This document shows, one piece after another, positions 1 to 8,641 of a stretch of 64,000 bases of DNA. Below the pieces are notes generated by a model that saw only the letters and a program-made list of their open reading frames with translations, was not told the origin of the DNA and ran no database searches. How positions within the stretch are numbered: position 1 is the first letter of the stretch; every line of letters starts with the position of its first letter. The position numbers and the translations under genes were made by a program. The stretch is from Curtobacterium pusillum (GTDB lineage Bacteria > Actinomycetota > Actinomycetes > Actinomycetales > Microbacteriaceae): the NCBI RefSeq assembly GCF_007673235.1, contig NZ_VDZH01000004.1, forward strand, positions 372,001-436,000, in the 5' to 3' direction.

Positions 1-667
1 CGGCCGCGGCCCGGTCACCCTCCCAGGTCGGCGCGTAGAGCACGACGGTGCGGTCGTCGTCCGGGTACGGCGCCGCACCGGCGAAGTGGTCGGCCTGGGG
101 GCGACCGATCGCGATGGCGCGCGCGTCGAGGTCGTAGTCCCACAGCGCATCGGCGAGCCGGTCACGAGCGGCGTCGCCGGCGATCAGGGCGTAGTCGTAC
201 GCCTTGAACTGGTTCGTCGTCATGTACATCTTGTCGCTCTCGCCGTGGTTGACGAAGACGTGCCACATCCGCCCGTACCGCATCATCTGGAAGTTGCGGG
301 CGTTCTGGTTGACGTACAGGACGATCTTGGGCGCCTGCTCGTCGACGAACCGCTCGAGGTCGACGACCTGTCGCGCGTAGACCGCCGGCACCGGGGACTC
401 GTCGAGCAGCGTGAGCATGGTGCCGGGGCTGCGCGAGATGATCGCCACCGGGTGGGTGGCCGCGAGCTTCGCGAGCGGGGCGTACCACTGGCGGACCTGG
501 TACATGTTCACCGGACCGTCGGCGAAGTACACCGCGATCTCGATCGTGCCCGGAGCGGGTGCCGGCGCGGCGGGCAGCCGGCGCGCGAGTGCACGACGGC
601 TCCGACGCGACTTCAGCAGTCGCTCGGCCAGTCGCACGGCGGTGCGCACGTCGTGGATGATCGGCAT
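1..667 (-). CDS. CDP-glycerol glycerophosphotransferase-like protein (partial, C-terminus beyond window)
   Basis: Reading the minus strand from the ATG at 667 gives an open frame to the window edge, about 222 residues. The segment NHGESDK followed by a GRPQADHF stretch resembles the HG(D/E)SDK and GRPR motifs of the TagB/TagF family, which polymerise glycerol-phosphate units of wall teichoic acid-like polymers at the cytoplasmic membrane. The N-terminus is basic (KSRRSRRALARRL) and then carries a Rossmann-like beta strand (IEIAVYFADG). It lies 42 bases after a family-2 glycosyltransferase and a CDP-alcohol transferase on the same strand, which supports an envelope glycopolymer cluster. The acceptor and transferred group cannot be told from the sequence. 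The missing C-terminal half should hold most of the catalytic domain. Confidence 0.75.
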   Translation of the reverse strand, partial: MPIIHDVRTAVRLAERLLKSRRSRRALARRLPAAPAPAPGTIEIAVYFADGPVNMYQVRQWYAPLAKLAATHPVAIISRSPGTMLTLLDESPVPAVYARQVVDLERFVDEQAPKIVLYVNQNARNFQMMRYGRMWHVFVNHGESDKMYMTTNQFKAYDYALIAGDAARDRLADALWDYDLDARAIAIGRPQADHFAGAAPYPDDDRTVVLYAPTWEGDRAAA

Positions 668-709
668 GGTCCCTCTCCCGGTGTCGGCGGACGGTTCGTG
701 GTCGTCGGG

Positions 710-1618
710 TCAGACGACGGGGGGCCGGCCGGCGACCGTCATGCGACCGATGGTCAGCCACCCCATGACCTGCACGGGGCCGCAGTCCGAGGTCCAGCCC
801 TCGCGGACGCCACCGAACCAGGTCGCCAGGCGACGCGGGTGCCGCCACCAGCGCGCGACCTGGATCGCCGCCCACGACCCGACGTACAGCGGGCGGAGCA
901 CGGCGGGCAGGTTGCGACGGGCGAGCCAGACGCGGTTCCGGGCGTTCAGTCGGTAGTACTCGGTGTGGCGGGCCGGATCGATCGCGGGGTGGTGCGCGAC
1001 GAGGTCCCCGGCGTACCAGGTGCGTCGTCCGGCGTCCCACACGCGCCAGGCGAGTTCGATGCCCTCGTGCGCGTAGAAGTACTCGGCTCCCCAACCGCCG
1101 GTGGCGCGGTAGACGTCCATGGGCAGCACGACTGCGCCCTCCCACACCGAGAACACGGGCGACGAGTGGTCCGGCTCCCCCTTGCGGATCCGGGGGATCC
1201 AGCGGGTGGGGTTCGCGGCTCCGGTCGGGTCGACCACCCGCGGTTGCACGAGTCCGAGCGAGGGGTCCCGTTCGAAGAGCCCGATCGCGTCCCGCAGGAA
1301 GGTCTCGGACGGCACGGACGCGTCGTCGTCGAGGAAGAACACGTAGTCGCCGTCGACCACCTCGACCCCCGCGTTGCGTCCGGCCGGGATCCCGACGTTC
1401 TCGGGCAACGCCAGCGCACGGACGCCGTCGGGCAGGCCCTCGGGCTCCCAGCCGTTTCCGACGCACACGACGTCGAGTTCGACGTCCTGCTGCGCGAGCA
1501 CGCTCTCGAGTCCGCGGCGCAGGTCGTCCGGGCGGGTGCCCTGTGACAGGCTCACGACGGCCACGCGGGGCCGGTCGCGGTGCGGGACCGCGTGGCGTCG
1601 GACGGTCCCGGGCGTCAC
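710..1618 (-). CDS. Glycosyltransferase family 2
   Basis: A 302-residue GT-A fold glycosyltransferase. The N-terminal half has VAVVSLSQGTRPDDLRRGLE, then VVCVGNGWE and the nucleotide-sugar/metal region DGDYVFFLDDDASVP near residue 100. The C-terminal half is rich in Trp and Tyr (AWRVWDAGRRTWYAG) and ends with short hydrophobic stretches. Its GTG start overlaps the stop codon of the upstream CDP-alcohol transferase (GTGA arrangement at 1615-1618), so the two are probably translationally coupled. With the downstream CDP-glycerol transferase-like gene it points to synthesis of a phosphate-linked surface glycan. Donor and acceptor are unknown. Confidence 0.85.
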   Translation of the reverse strand: MTPGTVRRHAVPHRDRPRVAVVSLSQGTRPDDLRRGLESVLAQQDVELDVVCVGNGWEPEGLPDGVRALALPENVGIPAGRNAGVEVVDGDYVFFLDDDASVPSETFLRDAIGLFERDPSLGLVQPRVVDPTGAANPTRWIPRIRKGEPDHSSPVFSVWEGAVVLPMDVYRATGGWGAEYFYAHEGIELAWRVWDAGRRTWYAGDLVAHHPAIDPARHTEYYRLNARNRVWLARRNLPAVLRPLYVGSWAAIQVARWWRHPRRLATWFGGVREGWTSDCGPVQVMGWLTIGRMTVAGRPPVV

Positions 1619-2433
1619 GCGCGGACCCGCTTCGACGAGATGATCGCCAGGAAGTGCCCGAACGTGGCGATCACCGCCAGCGGCAGCAGTGCCCCGACCA
1701 GGATGCGGTCGGCCAGCGGGTGCCCGATCACGAGTGCCACCAGGGCGAAGACGAAGGCCAGGATGCTCAGTTCGACCGAGTGGTACAGCCGGTGGAACGG
1801 CAGGAACCGGGCGGCACGGCGCAGGGTGGCGAGCCGTCGCCCGGACGGGACGGTGCCGGCGTCACGACGGTCGACGAGCTTGTCGAGACCGGCGTTCGCA
1901 CGAGCGACGTGCACCATGTCGTTCAGCGCCTTGTTCAGCACGATGACGAGCCCCAGGGCGCAGCCGATCGTCGTCCACATCCAGTCGGCGCCGTGGATCG
2001 GCCACGTGGCGGCACGGACGCCGAGTGCGATCGGGATCAGTCCCTCGGTCGTGTAGTGCCCGACCTTGTCGAGGAACACGCCGGCGGGCGACCGGGTCCC
2101 CCGCCACCGGGCGACCTCGCCGTCGCTGCAGTCGACGAGCATCTGCAGCTGCCCGAGGACGAGCGCGATCACCGCACCCCAGATGCCCGGGATGAGCAGT
2201 GCAGCGGCGATGCTCCACCCGACGAGGATCATCAGGCCGGTGACCTGGTTCGCGCTGATCCGCGTCTTCAGGAGGAACCAGGTCAGGTACGGCGAAACGT
2301 CCCGCAGGTACAGCGACGCCGTCCAGTGCTCGGCGTTCGCCCGCGAACGGACCTCGTCCGGCTGGGCGACGGCACGGAGCTCGGCGATCGAGGTGGGGCG
2401 GGTGTTCCCGCGGCCGGTCGTGTCATCGGTCAA
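1615..2433 (-). CDS. CDP-alcohol phosphatidyltransferase family protein with an altered catalytic signature
   Basis: A 272-residue polytopic membrane protein. The family signature is clear at residues 101-126: D101, D104, G105, A108, R109, G118 and D122 fit DxxDGxxAR-x8-GxxxDxxxD, but the eighth position, normally the aspartate proposed as catalytic base, is His126. About five or six hydrophobic segments follow and precede the motif. Family members transfer an alcohol phosphate from a CDP-alcohol to a lipid or sugar alcohol. The context of glycosyltransferases and a CDP-glycerol transferase-like gene suggests a role in a surface glycopolymer rather than in ordinary phospholipids, which is inference. 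The start is TTG at 2433, nine bases after the previous stop; no stronger start is visible upstream. Confidence 0.8.
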   Translation of the reverse strand: MTDDTTGRGNTRPTSIAELRAVAQPDEVRSRANAEHWTASLYLRDVSPYLTWFLLKTRISANQVTGLMILVGWSIAAALLIPGIWGAVIALVLGQLQMLVDCSDGEVARWRGTRSPAGVFLDKVGHYTTEGLIPIALGVRAATWPIHGADWMWTTIGCALGLVIVLNKALNDMVHVARANAGLDKLVDRRDAGTVPSGRRLATLRRAARFLPFHRLYHSVELSILAFVFALVALVIGHPLADRILVGALLPLAVIATFGHFLAIISSKRVRA

Positions 2434-2442
2434 GAGGTCAGG

Positions 2443-3486
2443 TCACCGTCCCGTGTGCGTGGTCAGTTCGGACGTCCGGGTGAGGAAGCCGATGATGAAG
2501 CCGAGGCCCCAGCCCACGTGGATGCAGGGCAGCACCACGAGGAGCCAGAGCAGCGTCGGCAGCCCCGACCGCCGGGCGACCGCGACGGCCCCCAGGACGA
2601 CGAAGACGATGTAGACCGCAGGCACGACGAACCCGAGCAGCGCCCACGCCGCCCCGGAGCCGAGTGCTGCGCCGATGATGCCGACGATCCCGGCGACGAT
2701 GCCGAGCGCCATCGCGGCGACCATCGCCGGCGGGACGAAGTAGCGCAGGCCGTTGTTCGCGGGGAACCGGCGGGCGAGTTCTCCGCGCCACAGCCCCGTC
2801 GCGACGAACTGCCGCACGAGTCGCTTGAGGCTCGGCCGCGGACGGTAGGTGACGACGAGCTCCGGCGTGAACCACACCGTGCCGCCGGTCTGCCGGAGCC
2901 GCTTGTTGAGCTCCCAGTCCTGGCCGCGCTTGATCCCCTCGTCGAAGAGGCCGACCTCGAACAGGCGGTCACGGCGGAACACCCCGAGGTAGGCGGTCTC
3001 GGCCGGTCCGGCCTCGCCACCGACGTGGTGCGGGGTACCACCGAGACCGACGCGGCTGCCGTAGGCGAGCGCGACGGCTCGTTCGAACGGTGTCCGGCCC
3101 TCGGCGTGCATGATGCCGCCCACGTTGTCCGCCCCGGACTCCTGCAGCACGCGCACCGCGATCCGCGTGTAGTCCTGCGGCAGCACCGAGTGTGCGTCGA
3201 CGCGGACGACTATCGGGTGCACCGAGGCTCGGATGGCCACGTTCAGGCCGGCCGGGGTCGACCCGACCGGGTTGTCGATCGCCCGGATGCGGGAGTCTGC
3301 GGCGCTCATCTCGGCGACGAGTTCGTTCGTGCCGTCGATCGACGGGCCGAGCGCGAGGATGACCTCGAACGGACCGGCGTAGTCCTGGTCGAGCAGGCTC
3401 TGGACAGCCGCACGGACCTCGGTCACCTCGTTGAGGACGGGCATCACGTACGAGACGCCCGGCAGGGGGTGTCCGTCTGTCTGCAT
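2443..3486 (-). CDS. Glycosyltransferase family 2, membrane-anchored (ExoA-like)
   Basis: The chosen ATG at 3486 gives 347 residues and has GAGGT six bases upstream; in-frame starts at 3579 (ATG) and 3606 (TTG) would add 31 or 40 residues with weaker ribosome sites. The N-terminal domain has YVMPVLNEVTEVRAAVQSLL, the VRVDAHSVLP metal-binding region and a QDWELNKRL segment, typical of processive or ExoA-like GT2 enzymes. Three to four hydrophobic C-terminal segments (for example VPPAMVAAMALGIVAG and ALLGFVVPAVYIVFVVL) anchor it in the membrane. It heads the four-gene envelope cluster. The sugar transferred is not predictable. Confidence 0.82.
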   Translation of the reverse strand: MQTDGHPLPGVSYVMPVLNEVTEVRAAVQSLLDQDYAGPFEVILALGPSIDGTNELVAEMSAADSRIRAIDNPVGSTPAGLNVAIRASVHPIVVRVDAHSVLPQDYTRIAVRVLQESGADNVGGIMHAEGRTPFERAVALAYGSRVGLGGTPHHVGGEAGPAETAYLGVFRRDRLFEVGLFDEGIKRGQDWELNKRLRQTGGTVWFTPELVVTYRPRPSLKRLVRQFVATGLWRGELARRFPANNGLRYFVPPAMVAAMALGIVAGIVGIIGAALGSGAAWALLGFVVPAVYIVFVVLGAVAVARRSGLPTLLWLLVVLPCIHVGWGLGFIIGFLTRTSELTTHTGR

Positions 3487-3561
3487 GCGTACCTCGGGGT
3501 CCTGGCTGGGTGCACGGGACGCACCGCGGACGGTGCCGCCCCGCAGAGCGACCCTGAGCCT

Positions 3562-3592
3562 ATCAAGGACGTCGCCCATCAAGGACGTCGCC
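3562..3592. repeat. 15-bp tandem duplication
   Basis: ATCAAGGACGTCGCC occurs at 3562-3576 and again at 3578-3592, separated by one base. It lies just upstream of, or in the extended N-terminus of, the ExoA-like glycosyltransferase gene. One copy contains the alternative ATG at 3579, so a slipped duplication may have created that start. Confidence 0.7.
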
Positions 3593-3600
3593 TGTCGGGG

Positions 3601-3672
3601 ACGCAACCGGAAGACGGCCTGGAGGCGCGGTGCCAGCTGGCACCGCGCCTCCAGGCCGTCGTGTGGTTGCGT
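3601..3672. repeat. Perfect 48-bp palindrome with outer arms, CTGGAGGC(G/A)CGG family; likely terminator of htrA
   Basis: Bases 3613-3660 form a perfect palindrome (24-base arms meeting at CCAG/CTGG). Outer arms ACGCAACC (3601-3608) and GGTTGCGT (3665-3672) extend the pairing after a 4-base interruption. Both arms contain the recurrent 12-mer CTGGAGGCGCGG. It follows the stop of the htrA-like gene on the minus strand and precedes the glycosyltransferase cluster, so it could terminate transcription, but the same core recurs at other sites in the window, including inside genes, which suggests a repeat family rather than a simple terminator. Confidence 0.85.
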
Positions 3673-3686
3673 TCCGCTGACGCGCG

Positions 3687-5714
<2,028 letters not shown>

Positions 5715-5907
5715 GCTGGACGTGCTCCTTTCAAGCTCGTGCAGTCTGTCGGACCCACCTGAGCGGTGCACCTGGTGACGCTGCAAGCGACCTATGGCGA
5801 TCTTATGCGTGGGCTGTGGATGGCCGCCCGGATGGTGCGTGAGGCCGCCAGTAGGTTGGGGTGCGGGCAGCGCTGGACGGCGCGGTCGACACCTCGGAGG
5901 GAACCAC

Positions 5908-7110
5908 ATGCGGCAGGCAGGACCCTGGTTGCGAGCAGCCGAAGGAGCGATGCTCCTTGGGCCCGACGGTGTCCCCGCACCGACCGTGTTCGCCGAGATG
6001 AGCGCCCTCGCGGCGGCGACCGGCGCGATCAACCTCGGACAGGGCTTCCCGGACGAGGACGGCCCCGTCGAGGTGCTCGACGCCGCGGTGGCCGCGATCC
6101 GCGACGGCGTCAACCAGTACCCGCCGGGTCGCGGGACACCGGACCTCCGGCTGGCCGTCAGCGAGCACCAGTCGCGGTGGTACGGGCTCGAGGTCGATCC
6201 CGACCGCCAGGTCCTCGTCACCGCCGGCGCGACCGAGGCACTGGCCGCCACCCTGCTCGCGTTCGTCGAGCCCGGCGACGAGGTCGTGACCTTCGAACCC
6301 TTCTACGACGCGTACGGCGCGCTCATCCGGCTGGCCGGCGGGACGCACGTGACGGTCCCCCTCACCGCCCCCGACTTCCTGCCCGACGAGGACATCCTCC
6401 GCGCCGCGTTCTCGGACCGCACCCGGGTCGTCCTGGTGAACACGCCGCACAACCCCACCGGGCGGGTCCTCCCGGACGAGGTGCTCGCGACGATCGTCGA
6501 ACTCGCCGAGCAGTACGACGCCCTGATCGTCACGGACGAGGTCTACGAGCACCTGACGTTCGACGTGCCGCACGTGCCGATCGCCACGCTCCCCGGAGCC
6601 GCCGACCGCACCGTCTCGATCTCGAGCGCTGGGAAGACCTTCAGCACAACGGGTTGGAAGATCGGCTGGCTCACGGCTCCCCCGGCGCTGGTCGACGCCA
6701 TCACGAGCGTGAAGCAGTTCCTGACCTTCGTGAACGGTGCCCCGTTCCAGCCCGCGGTGGCCGCCGGACTGCGGTTGCCCGACGCGGTGTTCACCGGCAT
6801 CGCGGCAGAGCTCTCGGCGAAGCACGACCTGCTCGCCGACGGTCTCCGTGCCGCCGGCTTCGAGCTCATGCGGCCCGACGGCGGCTACTTCGTCATCGCA
6901 GACGCCGCCCCGCTCGGGTACGAGGACGCCCGCGAGTTCTGCCTGCAGCTGCCCGAGCTGGTCGGCGTCGTCGGTGTCCCCGTGTCCGCGTTCGTCCGGC
7001 CGGACCACGCCGCCGGGTACCGCTCGCTCGTCCGGTTCGCCTTCTGCAAGCGGCGCCCCGTGCTCGAGGACGCCGCCGCCCGCCTGGCCGGGCTCACCTC
7101 CCGCGCCTGA
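5908..7110 (+). CDS. PLP-dependent class I/II aminotransferase
   Basis: A 400-residue fold-type I aminotransferase. The ATG at 5908 follows GGAGGG seven bases upstream. Visible landmarks are INLGQGFPDEDGP near residue 41, the VTAGATEAL cofactor loop near 104, NTPHNPTG at about 178, DEVYEHL at about 210 and the Schiff-base lysine K243 in SSAGKTFSTTGWK. The pattern resembles methionine/kynurenine/glutamine-type aminotransferases (YbdL-like). It is divergent from the htrA-like gene across 193 bases. Its downstream neighbour is the convergent nitrilase-type amidase, a pairing that suggests a transaminase/omega-amidase route for keto-acid amides, which is inference only. Confidence 0.85.
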   Translation: MRQAGPWLRAAEGAMLLGPDGVPAPTVFAEMSALAAATGAINLGQGFPDEDGPVEVLDAAVAAIRDGVNQYPPGRGTPDLRLAVSEHQSRWYGLEVDPDRQVLVTAGATEALAATLLAFVEPGDEVVTFEPFYDAYGALIRLAGGTHVTVPLTAPDFLPDEDILRAAFSDRTRVVLVNTPHNPTGRVLPDEVLATIVELAEQYDALIVTDEVYEHLTFDVPHVPIATLPGAADRTVSISSAGKTFSTTGWKIGWLTAPPALVDAITSVKQFLTFVNGAPFQPAVAAGLRLPDAVFTGIAAELSAKHDLLADGLRAAGFELMRPDGGYFVIADAAPLGYEDAREFCLQLPELVGVVGVPVSAFVRPDHAAGYRSLVRFAFCKRRPVLEDAAARLAGLTSRA

Positions 7111-7170
7111 CACCGCGCGGACACCGCCCGCGCGCCCACCCGCCCGCCCGCCCCGCGTGTCTCTGCGCGG

Positions 7171-7535
7171 GCGGGCGAAATACGTCCCCCTCGCCGCCCG
7201 AACGGTGCATATTTCGCCCGCTCGCTCGCGCACGGACCGCCCGCATGGCCGCCCGCGCTTGCGCCCCGGTCCACTTCTGAACACGAGCGGGCGAAACACA
7301 TCCCCTCGCAGGTCTGGCGGTGCGGATTTCACCCGCTCGCGCGCGTCCAGACCGTCGGCCGTCTCCACGTTCGACGAGCGGGCGGAGAACGCACTGTCCG
7401 GCACCCGGCCCGGGCAGTGTTCGCCCGCTCGCAGCGGAAACCCGTCCGAGCCACGGCCCGTCGAACGCATCGCGAGTGCGAACGGGCGAAATCCTCGCCA
7501 CCCGGACGTCCTCCAGAGCAGACATCGCCCGCTCG
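7171..7535. repeat. Array of four related hairpin elements in the 487-base intergenic region
   Basis: Four inverted repeats share arms close to CGAGCGGGCGAAA and its complement: 7171-7221, 7284-7339, 7375-7431 and 7478-7535. Each is 51-58 bases with a loop of about 25-30 bases; starts are 113, 91 and 103 bases apart. Elements 1 and 2 are similar through the loop as well (TCCCC-TCGC and CGGTGC blocks), while loops 3 and 4 differ. The rest of the gap 7111-7597 is GC-rich with no convincing coding signal. The array separates two convergent genes, so one hairpin could end transcription, but four copies are more than a terminator needs. Confidence 0.85.
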
Positions 7536-7597
7536 CGGACGGACGAGCAGCAAATGGCGAACGCCCGGGCCAGCGCCAGCAGCCGAGAGCCCGCGCG

Positions 7598-8410
7598 TCA
7601 GTCGCGCAGCGTGACCTCGTAGCGCCGCAGGGACAGCGACGGGTTCGTCTGTCGGACAGCGTCGGTGACCGCCGTGTCGACCGTCGCGACGAGCATCCCC
7701 GGGACCGCCCCGGCCGCCGCGACCGCCACTCCGGACGGGTCCAGCACGACCGACCCGCCGATGCCGACGGGCGGCGTCTGCCCGACGCCCACCACCCAGA
7801 CGGTGTTCTCGATCGCACGTGCGGTGAGGAGTGTCCGCCAGTGGTGCTCCTTGCCGGGGCCGCGGACCCACTCGGCGGGCAGGACGACGACGTCGGCGGC
7901 ACCGTGCTCCGGAGCGGCGAGGCGGCGGGTGACCTCGGGGAAGCGCAGGTCGTAGCAGGTCTCGAGGCCCACCCGGACGCCACCGAGCTCGAACACCGGC
8001 AGCTGCGCGGGATCGCCGGACTCGATGTGGTCGGACTCGCGGGACCCGAACGCGTCGTACAGGTGCACCTTCCGGTACGCCGCGGCGATCGAGCCGTCGG
8101 GCAGCACCGCGACGAGGGTGTTCCGGAAGCGATCGCCGGAGCCGGTCTCGGCCACCCCGACGACGAGCGCGATCCCGGTGTCGCGGGCGATCGTCTGCAG
8201 GCCGCTGACGAACGGGCCGCCGAGGGGCTCTGCGGCTGCGACGAACCGGTCGTCGATCTCGGCCGTGAAGTACGACGTGTACTCCGGCGTGACGAGGAGG
8301 TCGGCGCCTCGCGCGGCCGCGTCGACCGCTGCGGCACGGACGGTCTCGAGGTTGGCGGTGGGGTCGTCGACCGGCGCGAACTGCGCCGCTGCGATCGTCA
8401 GGGTGCCCAT
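7598..8410 (-). CDS. Carbon-nitrogen hydrolase (nitrilase superfamily, Nit-type amidase)
   Basis: From the ATG at 8410 the product is 270 residues, the usual length for Nit1/Nit2-like amidases. The catalytic triad is visible: Glu43 (VTPEYTSY), Lys114 (AYRKVHLYD) and Cys152 (GLETCYDLRFPE). Family members hydrolyse amides such as deaminated glutathione or alpha-keto acid amides in the cytosol. A -10-like TACGCT lies six bases before the ATG, so the transcript is probably leaderless. It is convergent with the aminotransferase gene; the substrate is not settled by sequence. Confidence 0.85.
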   Translation of the reverse strand: MGTLTIAAAQFAPVDDPTANLETVRAAAVDAAARGADLLVTPEYTSYFTAEIDDRFVAAAEPLGGPFVSGLQTIARDTGIALVVGVAETGSGDRFRNTLVAVLPDGSIAAAYRKVHLYDAFGSRESDHIESGDPAQLPVFELGGVRVGLETCYDLRFPEVTRRLAAPEHGAADVVVLPAEWVRGPGKEHHWRTLLTARAIENTVWVVGVGQTPPVGIGGSVVLDPSGVAVAAAGAVPGMLVATVDTAVTDAVRQTNPSLSLRRYEVTLRD

Positions 8411-8416
8411 CCGCCG

Positions 8417-8422
8417 AGCGTA
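8417..8422 (-). promoter_or_regulatory. Leaderless -10 element of the nitrilase-type gene
   Basis: TACGCT on the minus strand, six bases before the ATG at 8410. This spacing would place the first transcribed base at or next to the A of the start codon. No strong -35 was seen. Confidence 0.55.
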
Positions 8423-8456
8423 CCGGCCAGCGAGATCCGAGCAGCCCGGCACACGA

Positions 8457-8490
8457 AGAAGGCCCCGGTCCGACTGGACCGGGGCCTTCT
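8457..8490 (-). terminator. Terminator after the initiator tRNA gene
   Basis: A perfect 15-bp GC-rich stem (8457-8471 with 8476-8490) closed by a 4-base loop, ten bases past the 3' end of the tRNA on the minus strand. It is the expected end of the tRNA transcript. Confidence 0.8.
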
Positions 8491-8500
8491 CTGTGACGCT

Positions 8501-8577
8501 TGGTTGCGGGGGCAGGATTTGAACCTACGACCTCTGGGTTATGAGCCCAGCGAGCTACCGAACTGCTCCACCCCGCG
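8501..8577 (-). tRNA. Initiator tRNA-fMet (CAU)
   Basis: A 77-base cloverleaf on the minus strand. The anticodon loop is CTCATAA with anticodon CAU. The acceptor 5' strand is CGCGGGG and the 3' strand CCCCGCA, so C1 faces A72 as a mismatch, and the anticodon stem has three consecutive G-C pairs (GGG/CCC). Both are hallmarks of initiator tRNA. The T-arm has TTCAAAT and the 3' CCA is encoded (8501-8503). The gene stands alone between a promoter (8589-8617) and a terminator (8457-8490). Confidence 0.95.
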
Positions 8578-8588
8578 GCACGTTGATA

Positions 8589-8617
8589 AGCCTACACGGG
8601 GCCGTGGCGGGGCACAA
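8589..8617 (-). promoter_or_regulatory. Promoter of the tRNA-fMet gene
   Basis: On the minus strand TTGTGC (8612-8617) and TAGGCT (8589-8594) are 17 bases apart, the best sigma70-type spacing in the window. The -10 ends 11 bases before the mature tRNA 5' end. The -35 lies inside the hairpin that terminates the preceding UPF0182 gene. Confidence 0.7.
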
Positions 8618-8636
8618 ATCGAGTGCCCCGCCACGG
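8602..8636 (-). terminator. Terminator of the UPF0182 gene
   Basis: A perfect 14-bp inverted repeat (8602-8615 with 8623-8636) around the 7-base loop AAATCGA, starting five bases after the stop codon. It overlaps the -35 of the tRNA promoter. Confidence 0.75.
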
Positions 8637-8641
8637 TGTGT

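Noticed and set aside
7171..7535. Possible CRISPR array
   Set aside because: The repeats are long hairpins with variable loops, uneven spacing and only four copies; no cas gene is nearby.
8501..8577. Elongator tRNA-Met
   Set aside because: The C1-A72 mismatch and the three G-C pairs of the anticodon stem indicate the initiator.
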